The notes under the pieces: model-generated
Seen by the model: only the letters and a program-made list of their open reading frames with translations
Databases searched by the model: none
What the model was told of the DNA's origin: nothing
Program-made: the position numbers and the translations under genes
In this document: positions 53,929 to 62,523 of the stretch, in pieces
How the letters are laid out: each line of letters opens with the position of its first letter
Position numbering within the stretch: position 1 is the first letter of the stretch
Origin: Halioglobus sp.
GTDB lineage: Bacteria > Pseudomonadota > Gammaproteobacteria > Pseudomonadales > Halieaceae
NCBI GenBank assembly: GCA_020443425.1
Contig: JAGRIE010000003.1
Location: 77,131-141,130, forward strand
Direction: 5' to 3'
Length of the DNA: 64,000 nucleotides

Positions 53929-55000
53929 GAATGACCACCCGGCGGGTCCGCGCCGGCATGCGCGTGGTGAGTTCATAGCCGATGGTGTCGGCGCACAGTG
54001 CAATCTCTGACAGCGGCAGTCCCTCGCCCCACAGCACGACTTCGGAGCCGGCTTCGACGCCGCTGAGGTCGGTGACATCAACGGTGATCATATCCATCGA
54101 TACGCGGCCCGCCAGTGCGGCGCGCTGCCCGTTGACCAGCACCGGCGTGCCGTTAGCTGCATGCCGTGGGTAGCCGTCACCGTAACCGATGGTGACGGTG
54201 GCGATGCGGGAGGGCCGCTGTGTCACCCAGGTGCCGCCATAGCCCACCGCCTCACCCGTGGCCACATCGCGCAGCGATATCACGGCCGAGGTGAGCGTCA
54301 TCACCGGTTGCAGCTCCAGTGCATTCTCGTGATCCTGCAACATGGGCGAGTTGCCGTACAGCATATAGCCGGGTCGCACCCAATCGTAGTGTGCCTGTGG
54401 CCACGCCAGCAACCCGGCCGAGTTGGCGGCGCAGCGCAGTGCCGGGAAGGGCAGGGCATCAAATACCGCCAGCTGTCGCTGCGTCTGCAGGCTCAGCAGA
54501 TCATCGGCGGAGGCCAGGTGTGTGTAGGTGACGATGTCGTCGCGGACGTTGGGTGTCGCCAACAGGCGCCGGTAGTAATCCGGCGCCATGGCCGGCTTTG
54601 CGCCCATACGATTCATGCCGGTATCGACCTTCAGCCAACAGCTGATGGGCGCCGGCACTGTCGCCGTTTCCAGCCAGTGCAGCTGGCGCTCGTTTTCGAC
54701 GGTGAGCCACAGGTCCAGCTCGGCGACCTGTTGTAACTCCTGTGACTCGAAGGCGCCCTCCAGCAGCAGAATCGGCAGTGAGATGCCGGCAGCCCGCAGT
54801 TCCACGGCCTCCTCGATGCAGGCCACCGCCAGCGCGTCGACGGCTGGCTGCAGTGCTGTGGCGATGGTGACCGCGCCGTGGCCATAGGCGTTGGCCTTGA
54901 CCACCGCCATGATTTTCGATGCCGGGGCCAGTCGGCGGGCGACGTTCACATTGTGTCGCAGCGCGCCGAGGTCGAGTCTCGCCTGGTTGGGCCTGGCCAT
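53921..55000 (-). CDS. alr: Alanine racemase
   Basis: The protein has 359 aa, a fold-type III PLP enzyme. ARPNQARLDLGALRHNV opens the protein, and MAVVKANAYGHG carries the Schiff-base lysine. CRVSMDM-like AGRVSMDMITVDVT and the second catalytic tyrosine region VGYGGTW are present. It interconverts L- and D-alanine. Start overlaps the preceding aminotransferase stop by one base. Within this operon it can feed or drain the D-alanine used by the D-amino acid aminotransferase. Confidence 0.93.
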   Translation of the reverse strand: MARPNQARLDLGALRHNVNVARRLAPASKIMAVVKANAYGHGAVTIATALQPAVDALAVACIEEAVELRAAGISLPILLLEGAFESQELQQVAELDLWLTVENERQLHWLETATVPAPISCWLKVDTGMNRMGAKPAMAPDYYRRLLATPNVRDDIVTYTHLASADDLLSLQTQRQLAVFDALPFPALRCAANSAGLLAWPQAHYDWVRPGYMLYGNSPMLQDHENALELQPVMTLTSAVISLRDVATGEAVGYGGTWVTQRPSRIATVTIGYGDGYPRHAANGTPVLVNGQRAALAGRVSMDMITVDVTDLSGVEAGSEVVLWGEGLPLSEIALCADTIGYELTTRMPARTRRVVIRG

Positions 55001-55857
55001 CAGAAGTCGAATTTGTGGGCGCAGTACAGGGTTTGCGCGGCCAGCCAGATATCGCCGATGGTCCCATTGGCCACCGGTCGGTCATCGATTTCGATCACCG
55101 GCACGATGTCCTTGCTGGAACTGGACAGCCAGACCTCGTCTGCCGCGAGCAGTTCGTCCAGGGTGACAATCCGCTCCTCGACCGGGATGCTGCCGTCATT
55201 GCGCAGGATCGCCAGCAGCATGTGGCGGGTGATGCCGGGCAGTTTCTGTGCGTCCAGCAGCGGCGTCGCCACCACGCCATTCTTGACCACAAATACATTG
55301 CAGGCGGCGGCCTCGGTGATCTCCGCGCGGCTGTTGTACAGGATCGTCTCGTCCTTGCCGGCGGCGTGACCCTGTTGGTAGTGCATCACATTGCCCAGCA
55401 GCGAGGTCGATTTGATATTGCAGCGATGCCAGCGCAGATCTTCGGCAGTGCCCACGGAAAACGGTTTCACCGCGCTCTTGTCGGCCACGGGGGCCGGCGG
55501 TATTTCATAGGCAAAGGCAAACACGGTCGGCGAGACGCCGTCTGGGTAGGCGTGGTTCCGGCTGGTGTCGGCGCCGCGGCTGACGTGCAGGTAGAGGCCG
55601 AGATTGCCGCCGCCGTTGCGGGTGATCAGTTGCGCGGCGATCTCGCGCCACTGCACCGGGTCCAGTTGCAGCGGTATCTCCAGCGCATCCAGGCCGTTCT
55701 GCATGCGTGTCAGGTGCGGTGTAAAACCCACCAGCCTGCCGTCGTAGGACGGTATGACTTCGTAGATGCCATCGCCAAACAAAAAGCCGCGATCCATCGG
55801 CGAGATGTGCGCCTCGCTCATTGGTAGGTAGTTGCCGTTCAGATAAACCGTGCTCAT
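55000..55857 (-). CDS. dat: D-amino acid aminotransferase
   Basis: The protein has 285 aa, fold-type IV. Typical opening VYLNGNYLPMSEAHISPMDRGFLFGDGIYEVI is followed by the lysine in RCNIKSTSLLGNVMHYQ and by EITEAAACNVFVVKNG. The members of this family transfer the amino group between D-alanine and 2-oxoglutarate, giving pyruvate and D-glutamate. A branched-chain or 4-amino-4-deoxychorismate role is less likely given alr next door. Overlaps DUF4392 by four bases and alr by one. Confidence 0.87.
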   Translation of the reverse strand: MSTVYLNGNYLPMSEAHISPMDRGFLFGDGIYEVIPSYDGRLVGFTPHLTRMQNGLDALEIPLQLDPVQWREIAAQLITRNGGGNLGLYLHVSRGADTSRNHAYPDGVSPTVFAFAYEIPPAPVADKSAVKPFSVGTAEDLRWHRCNIKSTSLLGNVMHYQQGHAAGKDETILYNSRAEITEAAACNVFVVKNGVVATPLLDAQKLPGITRHMLLAILRNDGSIPVEERIVTLDELLAADEVWLSSSSKDIVPVIEIDDRPVANGTIGDIWLAAQTLYCAHKFDF

Positions 55858-56747
55858 GGTAGGGTCCCGTTGTTGCCTCGCTGCCTGTCACTGTGCGACG
55901 GTGGCAGCGCGGTAGAAAATTGTGTCAGCTGGCGCAGCTGTGCAATCACATCCCGCCCCTCCTGCACCTGCAGGCCGTCTTCGGTGGGCGTATTCGCACC
56001 GGTGACACCGTCGACGCCCCCGCGCTGGCACAGATAGTCCAGCGCCGCTGCCGGCGCTATGTCCGCCAGCAGGTCACGCTGTGCCCACAGCGCCAGCAGT
56101 GCGATCAGCCCGTAGGCGCCCCAGTTGGAAATATCCGCCAGCAACAGCTCGTCACAGCGGGTGACCGAGGCCCGGATATCCAGCTCGCGGTGTACCTCGC
56201 TGATATTGCCCATGCCGATTTCATTGCCGCCGTCACCGATGGCGAGGGTAGGGCAGGCGGCCTGGCCGATGAATGGGTCGAACAGGGTGCAGCGGGCCGA
56301 GATGTCGTCACCGCGCATATTATAGTAGCGGCCGTCAGCTGCAAGCCCCGGACACTCGATTGCCACTATCGCTCGCGGTTGCAGGCGTGCCAGGTGGCTG
56401 TCGGCCTCGGCCTGCGCGTCGGCAAGGTTGCGGGCGGTGAGTGGAAGCACGCAAAAGTCCGCATCCAGGACCTGCGCCAGTTGCTCGCCACAGGCAATCA
56501 CCGGGCGCGCGCCCAGCGCGTCCAGCGCCTGGTATAGCGCCATCGCGCCCACCGGGCCGTCGGTTTCAAATGTGCCGGCCACGGGAAAGCCGGTGCCGAT
56601 AATCACCGTGCCATCGATGCGGTGCAGGTGGCGCGCGGCCCGCAGGTAGTAGCCGGGTCGCAATGCGCGGCGGGCGATCGCCATATTCCGCAGATTGCGC
56701 GCCACCAGCAGTGCCTCGATCGCCCGGCCGAGCTGTGACTCGTTCAC
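55854..56747 (-). CDS. DUF4392 protein, D-glutamate cyclase-like (C-terminal half of DGLUCY)
   Basis: The protein has 297 aa, soluble. Diagnostic stretches are TVIIGTGFPVAGTFETDGPVGA, RGDDISARCTLFDPF and LAIGDGGNEIGMGNI, with the C-terminal GGVDGVTG. This is the DUF4392 family, also the C-terminal domain of vertebrate DGLUCY, which turns D-glutamate into 5-oxo-D-proline. I infer D-glutamate or a related cyclisation as the reaction. The GTG start overlaps the pxpC stop (GTGA), and the end overlaps dat. The free-standing form may need its DUF1445 partner at the start of the operon. Confidence 0.83.
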   Translation of the reverse strand: MNESQLGRAIEALLVARNLRNMAIARRALRPGYYLRAARHLHRIDGTVIIGTGFPVAGTFETDGPVGAMALYQALDALGARPVIACGEQLAQVLDADFCVLPLTARNLADAQAEADSHLARLQPRAIVAIECPGLAADGRYYNMRGDDISARCTLFDPFIGQAACPTLAIGDGGNEIGMGNISEVHRELDIRASVTRCDELLLADISNWGAYGLIALLALWAQRDLLADIAPAAALDYLCQRGGVDGVTGANTPTEDGLQVQEGRDVIAQLRQLTQFSTALPPSHSDRQRGNNGTLP

Positions 56748-57676
56748 GGTCGGCGCTCCTGCAGGGTTCGCTGCAGTGAGAAGCGCTGTGCCAGCGCCAG
56801 TGCGCGCTGCGCGGTCCGCGGTGTAACCGCGGCGAAATGCACGCTGCTGCCGGGTGCCAGCTGGCTGAGCCGCGCCGTATCCAGAGACAGCGCAGTGCCG
56901 ATTTTGGGGTAGCCGCCGATGGTCTGGCGATCGTTCAGCAATACAATGGGCTGGCCATCGGGTGGAACCTGGATGGCGCCGTGGCAGATGCCCTCGGACA
57001 GAATACCCTCGATATCGCACTCTACGCGCGGCCCCTCCAGCCGGTAGCCCATGCGGTCGCTGCGCTCGGAAACGCGGAAAGTGCCGCCGAAGAAGCGGCG
57101 CTGCGCAAGCCGGGAAAAGTGTTGTTGCTGGTAGCCCGGGATTACCCGCACGGTGAGGGTGTGCTGGTAGCGCGGCCTGTCGCGTGCGGCCAGGAACAGG
57201 CGTTTACGCCCGGTCACGCGGGCACACGGCAGCACGTCACCCGCCTGCAGGCCCTCGCCGCGCAGGCCGCCGATGCGTTCGCGCACAACGGTGGCAGTAC
57301 TGCCGAAGCAGGGGGCGATGTCGAAGCCCTGGGCTACACCGAGGTAGGCGCGGCAACCGGCGCGGGCGAAGCCGAGACGGACAATATCGCCGCCGGAGAC
57401 GGGGTGTACCTCCCACAGGGGCCGGTTCTCCCCGTTGATGGTGAGCGGCATGTCAGCACCCGTGACGCAGATAGATGTCTCTGTGCTTGCAAGGATTTGC
57501 AAGCCACCGACGCTCACCTCAATGGCTGTACTGCCAGCCGGGTTTTGCAGCAGCCGGTTGCAGTAGTGGAACGCCTCGCTGTCCAGTGGACCCCCGGTGG
57601 TGAGGCCGAGGCGGTGCTGTCCCCGCCGCCCGCTGTCCTGCAGCAGGCTGAGCATGCCCGGCTGTAATACGGTCAT
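56744..57676 (-). CDS. pxpC: 5-oxoprolinase subunit PxpC (biotin-dependent carboxyltransferase-like, KipA)
   Basis: The protein has 310 aa. MTVLQPGMLSLLQDSGRRGQHRLGLTTGGPLD is the classic KipA/urea-carboxylase central opening; VGLAQG-like LGVAQGFD, SERSDRMGYRLEGP and EGICHGAIQVPPDGQPIVLLNDRQTIGGYPKIG complete it. With PxpA and PxpB it forms the ATP-dependent 5-oxoprolinase that opens pyroglutamate to glutamate. The ATG at 57676 follows the pxpB stop by two bases. Confidence 0.9.
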   Translation of the reverse strand: MTVLQPGMLSLLQDSGRRGQHRLGLTTGGPLDSEAFHYCNRLLQNPAGSTAIEVSVGGLQILASTETSICVTGADMPLTINGENRPLWEVHPVSGGDIVRLGFARAGCRAYLGVAQGFDIAPCFGSTATVVRERIGGLRGEGLQAGDVLPCARVTGRKRLFLAARDRPRYQHTLTVRVIPGYQQQHFSRLAQRRFFGGTFRVSERSDRMGYRLEGPRVECDIEGILSEGICHGAIQVPPDGQPIVLLNDRQTIGGYPKIGTALSLDTARLSQLAPGSSVHFAAVTPRTAQRALALAQRFSLQRTLQERRP

Positions 57677-57678
57677 GC

Positions 57679-58365
57679 TCACGGCAGCGTCCCGCCCAGC
57701 GCCAGGAAGTCGGCGCGGCCAATGGCCTCGAAACGCACCAGGTCGCCGACGGCCACGGGCATCGCGGGCTGGTGTTCCGGGGTAAACATCGGCACGGGGC
57801 AGCACCCGATCAGGTTCCAGCCCCCCGGTGACGGCGACGGGTAGACAGCGGTTTGTCGATCCGCGATGGCGACAGAGCCCTGCGGTACGCGGGCGCGGGG
57901 GCTAGGCAGGCGCGGCGCGGCAATGCGTGCGTCGACCTCGCCGAGATAGGCGAAACCGGGTGCAAACCCGATGGCGTACACCCGGTACTCGGTGGCGGTG
58001 TGCAGCGCGATGACCTCTTCCACAGACAACTGCGCCCGCGCGGCCAGCGCCTCGAGATCAGCGCCGCTTTCACTCGCGTAATACACTGGCAGCACCACCG
58101 TTCGCCCACCTGCCAGCGGCTGTGCCTGCAGGGTTGCAAGGCATGCCCGCACCCGGCGCGCAATGCTGCTGTGGTCGCTGCGCAGGGGGTCGTACAGGAT
58201 CAGCACTGAGGCGTAGGAGGGCACCAGGTCAACCAGCTCCGCGCCCAGTGCCTGTTCGATGGCGTCAGTCGCCGCCTGCACCCGCGCCAGTGTCACGGCG
58301 TCCGCGCTGTCGCCGAGGTAGAGCATCAAGGCGTTCTCGCCCACTACCCGCAGTGTTGTCGTCAT
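57679..58365 (-). CDS. pxpB: 5-oxoprolinase subunit PxpB (KipI-like)
   Basis: The protein has 228 aa. Family elements are VPSYASVLILYDP, VLPVYYASESGADLEALA and the strongly conserved YAIGFAPGFAYLGEVD with PRLPSPRARVPQGSVAIADRQTAVYPSPSPGGWNLIG. It is the small allophanate-hydrolase-like subunit, partner of PxpC. The gene begins directly at the pxpA stop with no gap. Alternative naming as a sporulation kinase inhibitor is irrelevant here. Confidence 0.92.
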   Translation of the reverse strand: MTTTLRVVGENALMLYLGDSADAVTLARVQAATDAIEQALGAELVDLVPSYASVLILYDPLRSDHSSIARRVRACLATLQAQPLAGGRTVVLPVYYASESGADLEALAARAQLSVEEVIALHTATEYRVYAIGFAPGFAYLGEVDARIAAPRLPSPRARVPQGSVAIADRQTAVYPSPSPGGWNLIGCCPVPMFTPEHQPAMPVAVGDLVRFEAIGRADFLALGGTLP

Positions 58366-59106
58366 TCAACCGGCCTTTGCCAGCGCGCGAATATCAGCGA
58401 TTGCCGCCACGCCCTCCGGGTTGTCACCGTGCACACACAGGGTGTCAAACTGCAGTGCCAGGACCCTGCCGCTGTGGGTGGTGACAGTGCTGCTTGCGCA
58501 CAGCTGCGCCACCTGGGCCAGCATGGGTTCGCGTTCATGCACCGCGCCCGGCTGGCTGCGCGGCAGCAGGCTGCCGTCGTCCGTGTAACAGCGGTCGGCA
58601 AACGCCTCCAGCAGCAGGGGTACCCCGGCTGCACGCGCTTGTGCGCGCAGGGCGTCGGCGGCTGTGGTGGCCTGCATCACCAGCGCCAGCGGCTCGCCCC
58701 CGGCAGCGTAACTCGCTGTCGCCTGCAGCAGCGCATCGCGCACCTCGGGTTTATGCATCATGTCGTGGTAGAGGGCGCCGTGAGGCTTGATATAGGTGAG
58801 CGTCAGTCCCGCAGCGCGCGCCATACCGTCCAGTGCGGCGACCTGGTAATGCAGGTTGGCGATGAGTTCATCGCGGCTCAGGCTCATGCTGCGGCGGCCG
58901 AACCCGACCAGGTCCGGGTAGGCGGGATGGGCGCCCACCGCCACCTGGTGCTCTGCCGCCAGCGCCAGCGTGCGCTGCATGGTCAGCGGGTCGCCGGCGT
59001 GGAAACCGCAGGCGATACTGGCCTGGTCGATAAACGGCATCACGCGCGCGTCGAGGCCCATGGTCCAGCTGCCATAGCTCTCGCCGAGGTCGCAATTGAG
59101 TAGCAT
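58366..59106 (-). CDS. pxpA: 5-oxoprolinase subunit PxpA (LamB/YcsF family)
   Basis: The protein has 246 aa. LLNCDLGESYGSW is the family opening, followed by SIACGFHAGDP, GAHPAYPDLVGFGRRSM, and YIKPHGALYHDM; the C-terminal DTLCVHGDNPEGV is also typical. PxpA supplies the catalytic site for 5-oxoproline ring opening together with PxpB/C. I start at the ATG at 59106, where homology begins; the longer frame is out of family. It follows DUF1445 by 16 bp. Confidence 0.93.
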   Translation of the reverse strand: MLLNCDLGESYGSWTMGLDARVMPFIDQASIACGFHAGDPLTMQRTLALAAEHQVAVGAHPAYPDLVGFGRRSMSLSRDELIANLHYQVAALDGMARAAGLTLTYIKPHGALYHDMMHKPEVRDALLQATASYAAGGEPLALVMQATTAADALRAQARAAGVPLLLEAFADRCYTDDGSLLPRSQPGAVHEREPMLAQVAQLCASSTVTTHSGRVLALQFDTLCVHGDNPEGVAAIADIRALAKAG

Positions 59107-59122
59107 CTCGCCAGTCCTCCGG

Positions 59123-59905
59123 TTACAACACAGCCAACTGGCTGTTGCGAAGATCGGTGACCAGCATACACCCCGGGCTGTGTGTGATGGCAAGTGGCAA
59201 GCGGGCAGCCTGCAGGGCCAGCTGCGGCGTCACACCGCAGGCCCAGAACAGCGGCAGCTCGCCATCCTCGATGCGCACAGGCTCGCCGTAGTCCGGTTGC
59301 GACAGATCCGCGATGCCGATCAGCGCCGGTTCGCCGAGGTGGACGGGCGCGCCGTGAACGGCGGGGAATCGCGAGCATATCTGGATTGCGCGTATCGCAT
59401 CGGCGGCGCAATAGGGCCGCATACTGACCACCATCTTCGCCGTGAAAGGGCCGCTGGCAGTGCAGTCGAGGTTGCTGCGGTACATCGGTACATTGCGCCC
59501 CTGGGAGATATTGCGCACCTCCAGGCCATCCGCCAACAGTGCCTCCTCAAAGGAGAACGAGCAGCCGAGGGCGAATGTCACCAGGTCGTCGCGCCACAGC
59601 GCGCTGATGTCGGGGACTTCCCCGGTCAGTTCGCCGTCGCGGAACACGCGATACGCGGGAACATCCGTGCGGATATCGAGGTCTCCCAGGGCCGGCAGTG
59701 TCGGGTCGCCCGCGTCGCCCACGGCGATCAGCGGGCAGGGCTTGGGGTTCAACTGGCAAAATCGCAGGAAATCGTGCGCGTGGCTGGCGGGAAGTATCAC
59801 GATATTGCACTGCACATAGCCCGGAGCCGAGCCCGAGGTGTTGCCTATATGCTCGCCAGCCCGTATCTTGCGTCGCAATTCGCCCGGGGACAGTGTGCTG
59901 GTCAT
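59123..59905 (-). CDS. DUF1445 / UPF0317 putative hydro-lyase (N-terminal half of DGLUCY)
   Basis: The protein has 260 aa, soluble. Family stretches are [49 protein letters not shown], and [13 protein letters not shown] near the end. Bacterial members (YcsI) are annotated as putative hydro-lyases; the same domain is the N-terminal half of vertebrate D-glutamate cyclase DGLUCY. It is the first gene of the operon, while the other DGLUCY half, DUF4392, is the fifth. I infer the two proteins work together on D-glutamate or 5-oxoproline. Start ATG at 59905; the 121-bp gap to tesB should hold the operon promoter. Confidence 0.87.
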   Translation of the reverse strand: MTSTLSPGELRRKIRAGEHIGNTSGSAPGYVQCNIVILPASHAHDFLRFCQLNPKPCPLIAVGDAGDPTLPALGDLDIRTDVPAYRVFRDGELTGEVPDISALWRDDLVTFALGCSFSFEEALLADGLEVRNISQGRNVPMYRSNLDCTASGPFTAKMVVSMRPYCAADAIRAIQICSRFPAVHGAPVHLGEPALIGIADLSQPDYGEPVRIEDGELPLFWACGVTPQLALQAARLPLAITHSPGCMLVTDLRNSQLAVL

Positions 59906-60026
59906 TGCCCTTCCTCATCAATTGGCGGGTTTGTCTACGCCGAGAGTACCAAATATCGCGCCGGCAGTGCACAGCGTTTGGCAAGACCCGGCAAATCTGG
60001 ATAATAGCCGCTCCACGGAGTACGAA

Positions 60027-60875
60027 GTGACGATTATGCTTGATCAACTGCTGCAGGTATTGAGCCCCGGTGCGGCTGGGCAGGACCGGTTTACCGCCGG
60101 CAATATGCACCCCTCGGCGTTCCGGGTCTACGGCGGGCAGGTGCTCGGCCAGTGTGTGGCCGCGGCGGTTGCGACCGTGGACGAACAGCGCGCACTGCAC
60201 TCCCAGCACGCCTATTTCCTGCGTCCGGGCGACCCCTCCAAGGAGATTGTGCTGGAGGTCGAGCGGGCCCGGGACGGGCTCAGTTTCAGCTCGCGCAGGG
60301 TGGTGGCACTGCAGGGCGGCAAGCCCATACTGGTCAGTTCACTGTCCTTCCAGATGCCGTCCACAGGCGATGATTACCAGCCGGTCATGCCGCAGGTGCC
60401 ACCGCCCGAGTCGCTGCCCAATGAGCGCCAGCTCAGTCTGGAGGCCGGCAACCTGGACGAGAGTTTCATGATCACCACCGGCGAGGACCTCGATATCCGG
60501 GTGGTTGAGCCCGTGGACTGGGACAACCCGGTGCCGCGCGAACCGGTGTTGCAGGCCTGGATGAAGACCACCGGCCCGGTGCCGGACAGCCCTGGGCTAC
60601 ACCAGTCGTTGCTGGCGTATATGTCGGATGCGTTCCTGATCGATGTCTGCCTGATCGCCCACGGCCGCCATTTCGCCAGCGGCAATTTCCAGGTGGCGAG
60701 CCTCGACCACGCGCTGTGGTTCCACGAGGCGTTTCGCGCTGACGACTGGCTGTTGCACACGGTGGAAGCGGAGCGTATCGGCGGCGGTCGCGGTCTGGCG
60801 CGGGGCAATTTCTACAATCAGGAGGGGCGCCTGGTCGCCACCACCATGCAGCAGGGTGTGATGCGATTTCGTTGA
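60027..60875 (+). CDS. tesB: Acyl-CoA thioesterase II (TesB-like)
   Basis: The protein is about 282 aa, a double hot-dog thioesterase. YGGQVLGQCVAAAVATV and HSQHAYFLRPGDPSKEI characterise the N-terminal hot dog; YMSDAFLIDVCLIAHG contains the catalytic aspartate region and SLDHALWFHEAFRADDWLLH the C-terminal hot dog. It hydrolyses acyl-CoA to free acid and CoA. I place the start at the GTG (60027), seven bases after GGAG, though an ATG lies at 60036. It precedes an acyl-CoA synthetase gene. Confidence 0.87.
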   Translation: MTIMLDQLLQVLSPGAAGQDRFTAGNMHPSAFRVYGGQVLGQCVAAAVATVDEQRALHSQHAYFLRPGDPSKEIVLEVERARDGLSFSSRRVVALQGGKPILVSSLSFQMPSTGDDYQPVMPQVPPPESLPNERQLSLEAGNLDESFMITTGEDLDIRVVEPVDWDNPVPREPVLQAWMKTTGPVPDSPGLHQSLLAYMSDAFLIDVCLIAHGRHFASGNFQVASLDHALWFHEAFRADDWLLHTVEAERIGGGRGLARGNFYNQEGRLVATTMQQGVMRFR

Positions 60876-60947
60876 CGTGGTGTCACATTCTGTCTGATTC
60901 TGCTATAGAATCGGTTGTCCTGAATTCTGTATAAAAAGGAAAAAATT

Positions 60948-62516
60948 ATGCCGCATCCCAGTGTCACCGCACAGACCTACCCTCACAAGCCCGCGATTAT
61001 TATGGGTGCCTCCGGTGAAATGGTGACCTACCGTGAGCTGGATGAGCGCTCCAACCAGGGGGCGCAGCTGTTCCGCTCGCTGGGGCTGAAAACAGGTGAC
61101 CACATCGGCATGATGCTGGAGAACAACCGCCAGTTCCTGGAGATCGTCTGGGCCGCCCAGCGCAGCGGCCTGATTTTCACGCCCATCAGTACCCACCTGA
61201 AGAAAAGCGAAACCGCGTATATCCTGAAAAACTGCGGTGCAAAAGTCTTTATCGGTTCCCTGGCGCTGTCAGAGGTTGCGGAACAACTGCTGACGGAGTC
61301 TACAGGCGTCGATCATTTCTTCATGGTCGGCGGTATCAAGCCCGGCTTTGAGTCCTGGGAAGAGGCCACGGATGCGCAGCCTGATACGCCGATTGACGAC
61401 GAGAGCAACGGGGTGCCGATGCTGTACTCATCCGGCACTACGGGCCAGCCCAAGGGGGTTTTTGTCAGCGGCTATGACACCGATGTCAACACGCCACCCG
61501 CGATAGCGACCACCATTGGCGTGGTGTTCGGGTTCAGTGATGAATCCGTCTACCTGTCGCCAGCGCCGCTGTATCACGCGGCCCCGCTGCACTACAACAT
61601 GATGGTGCTGTACAACGGTGGCACCTCCGTGGTGATGGAGAAGTTCGAGCCGGAACTGGCGCTCAAGTTGATAGAGGAACACCGCGTTACGCACAGCCAG
61701 TGGGTGCCGATCATGTTTAACCGCATGCTGAAACTGCCGGAGGAGGTGCGCACGGCCTACGACACCAGCTCCATGCAGGTCGCTATCCACGCCGCCGCCC
61801 CGTGCCCGGTCGATATCAAGGAGAGAATGATCGCGTGGTGGGGCGAGATCATCTTTGAATACTACGCGGCCAGCGAAGGCGTGGGCTTCACCCTGATCGA
61901 TTCCGCCAACTGGTTGACGCACAAGGGCTCGGTGGGAACTGCGCTGCTGGGTGAATTGCATATCCTCGACGATGACGGCAATGAACTGCCCGCTGGCGAG
62001 ATCGGCACGGTGTATTTCGGGGGTCAGCAGTCTCGGTTCCACTACCACGATGAGCCTGAGAAAACGGCCGAGGCCTATAACGAGAGAGGATGGGCGACCA
62101 CGGGCGATGTTGGGTATGTGGATGATGAAGGGTATCTGTACCTGACGGACCGCAAGAACTTCACCATTATCAGTGGTGGGGTCAATATCTATCCGCAGGA
62201 AGTCGAGAATATTCTTGCCAGCCACGACAAAGTGGCCGATGTGGCAGTGTTCGGCATTCCCAATGAGGAGTTCGGCGAGGAGGTGAAGGCGGTGATCGAG
62301 CCGATGAACTGGGCCGATGCCACCGATGAGACCGCCATCGAGATTCTGGAGTGGCTGCGCGAGCGCATCTCGAAACTGAAAATGCCGCGCTCGGTGGATT
62401 TCCACCCCAAGTTGCCGCGTATGGATAACGGCAAGCTCTACAAGCGCCACCTTGTTGAGGAATACCGCAAGCTGGCGGAGTCCGCGTCCGGCAAGCCGGA
62501 CGGAAACAAGGACTAG
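60948..62516 (+). CDS. AMP-dependent acyl-CoA synthetase
   Basis: The protein has 522 aa of the ANL superfamily. LYSSGTTGQPKGVFV is the phosphate-binding loop; later motifs are EYYAASEGVGFT, RGWATTGDVGYVDDEGYLYLTDR, and LPRMDNGKLYKR, with the catalytic lysine near the C-terminus. It looks like the acyl-CoA synthetases used for fatty acid or steroid side-chain activation. A purine-rich AAAAAGGAAAAA precedes the ATG. TATAGA (60904-60909) could be a -10 box. Confidence 0.88.
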   Translation: MPHPSVTAQTYPHKPAIIMGASGEMVTYRELDERSNQGAQLFRSLGLKTGDHIGMMLENNRQFLEIVWAAQRSGLIFTPISTHLKKSETAYILKNCGAKVFIGSLALSEVAEQLLTESTGVDHFFMVGGIKPGFESWEEATDAQPDTPIDDESNGVPMLYSSGTTGQPKGVFVSGYDTDVNTPPAIATTIGVVFGFSDESVYLSPAPLYHAAPLHYNMMVLYNGGTSVVMEKFEPELALKLIEEHRVTHSQWVPIMFNRMLKLPEEVRTAYDTSSMQVAIHAAAPCPVDIKERMIAWWGEIIFEYYAASEGVGFTLIDSANWLTHKGSVGTALLGELHILDDDGNELPAGEIGTVYFGGQQSRFHYHDEPEKTAEAYNERGWATTGDVGYVDDEGYLYLTDRKNFTIISGGVNIYPQEVENILASHDKVADVAVFGIPNEEFGEEVKAVIEPMNWADATDETAIEILEWLRERISKLKMPRSVDFHPKLPRMDNGKLYKRHLVEEYRKLAESASGKPDGNKD

Positions 62517-62523
62517 CGCGCGG

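Noticed and set aside
52417-54081. The longer start of the acyl-CoA ligase at 54081
   Set aside because: The extra 51 residues lie inside alr and show no ligase homology; a GTG at 53928 fits better.
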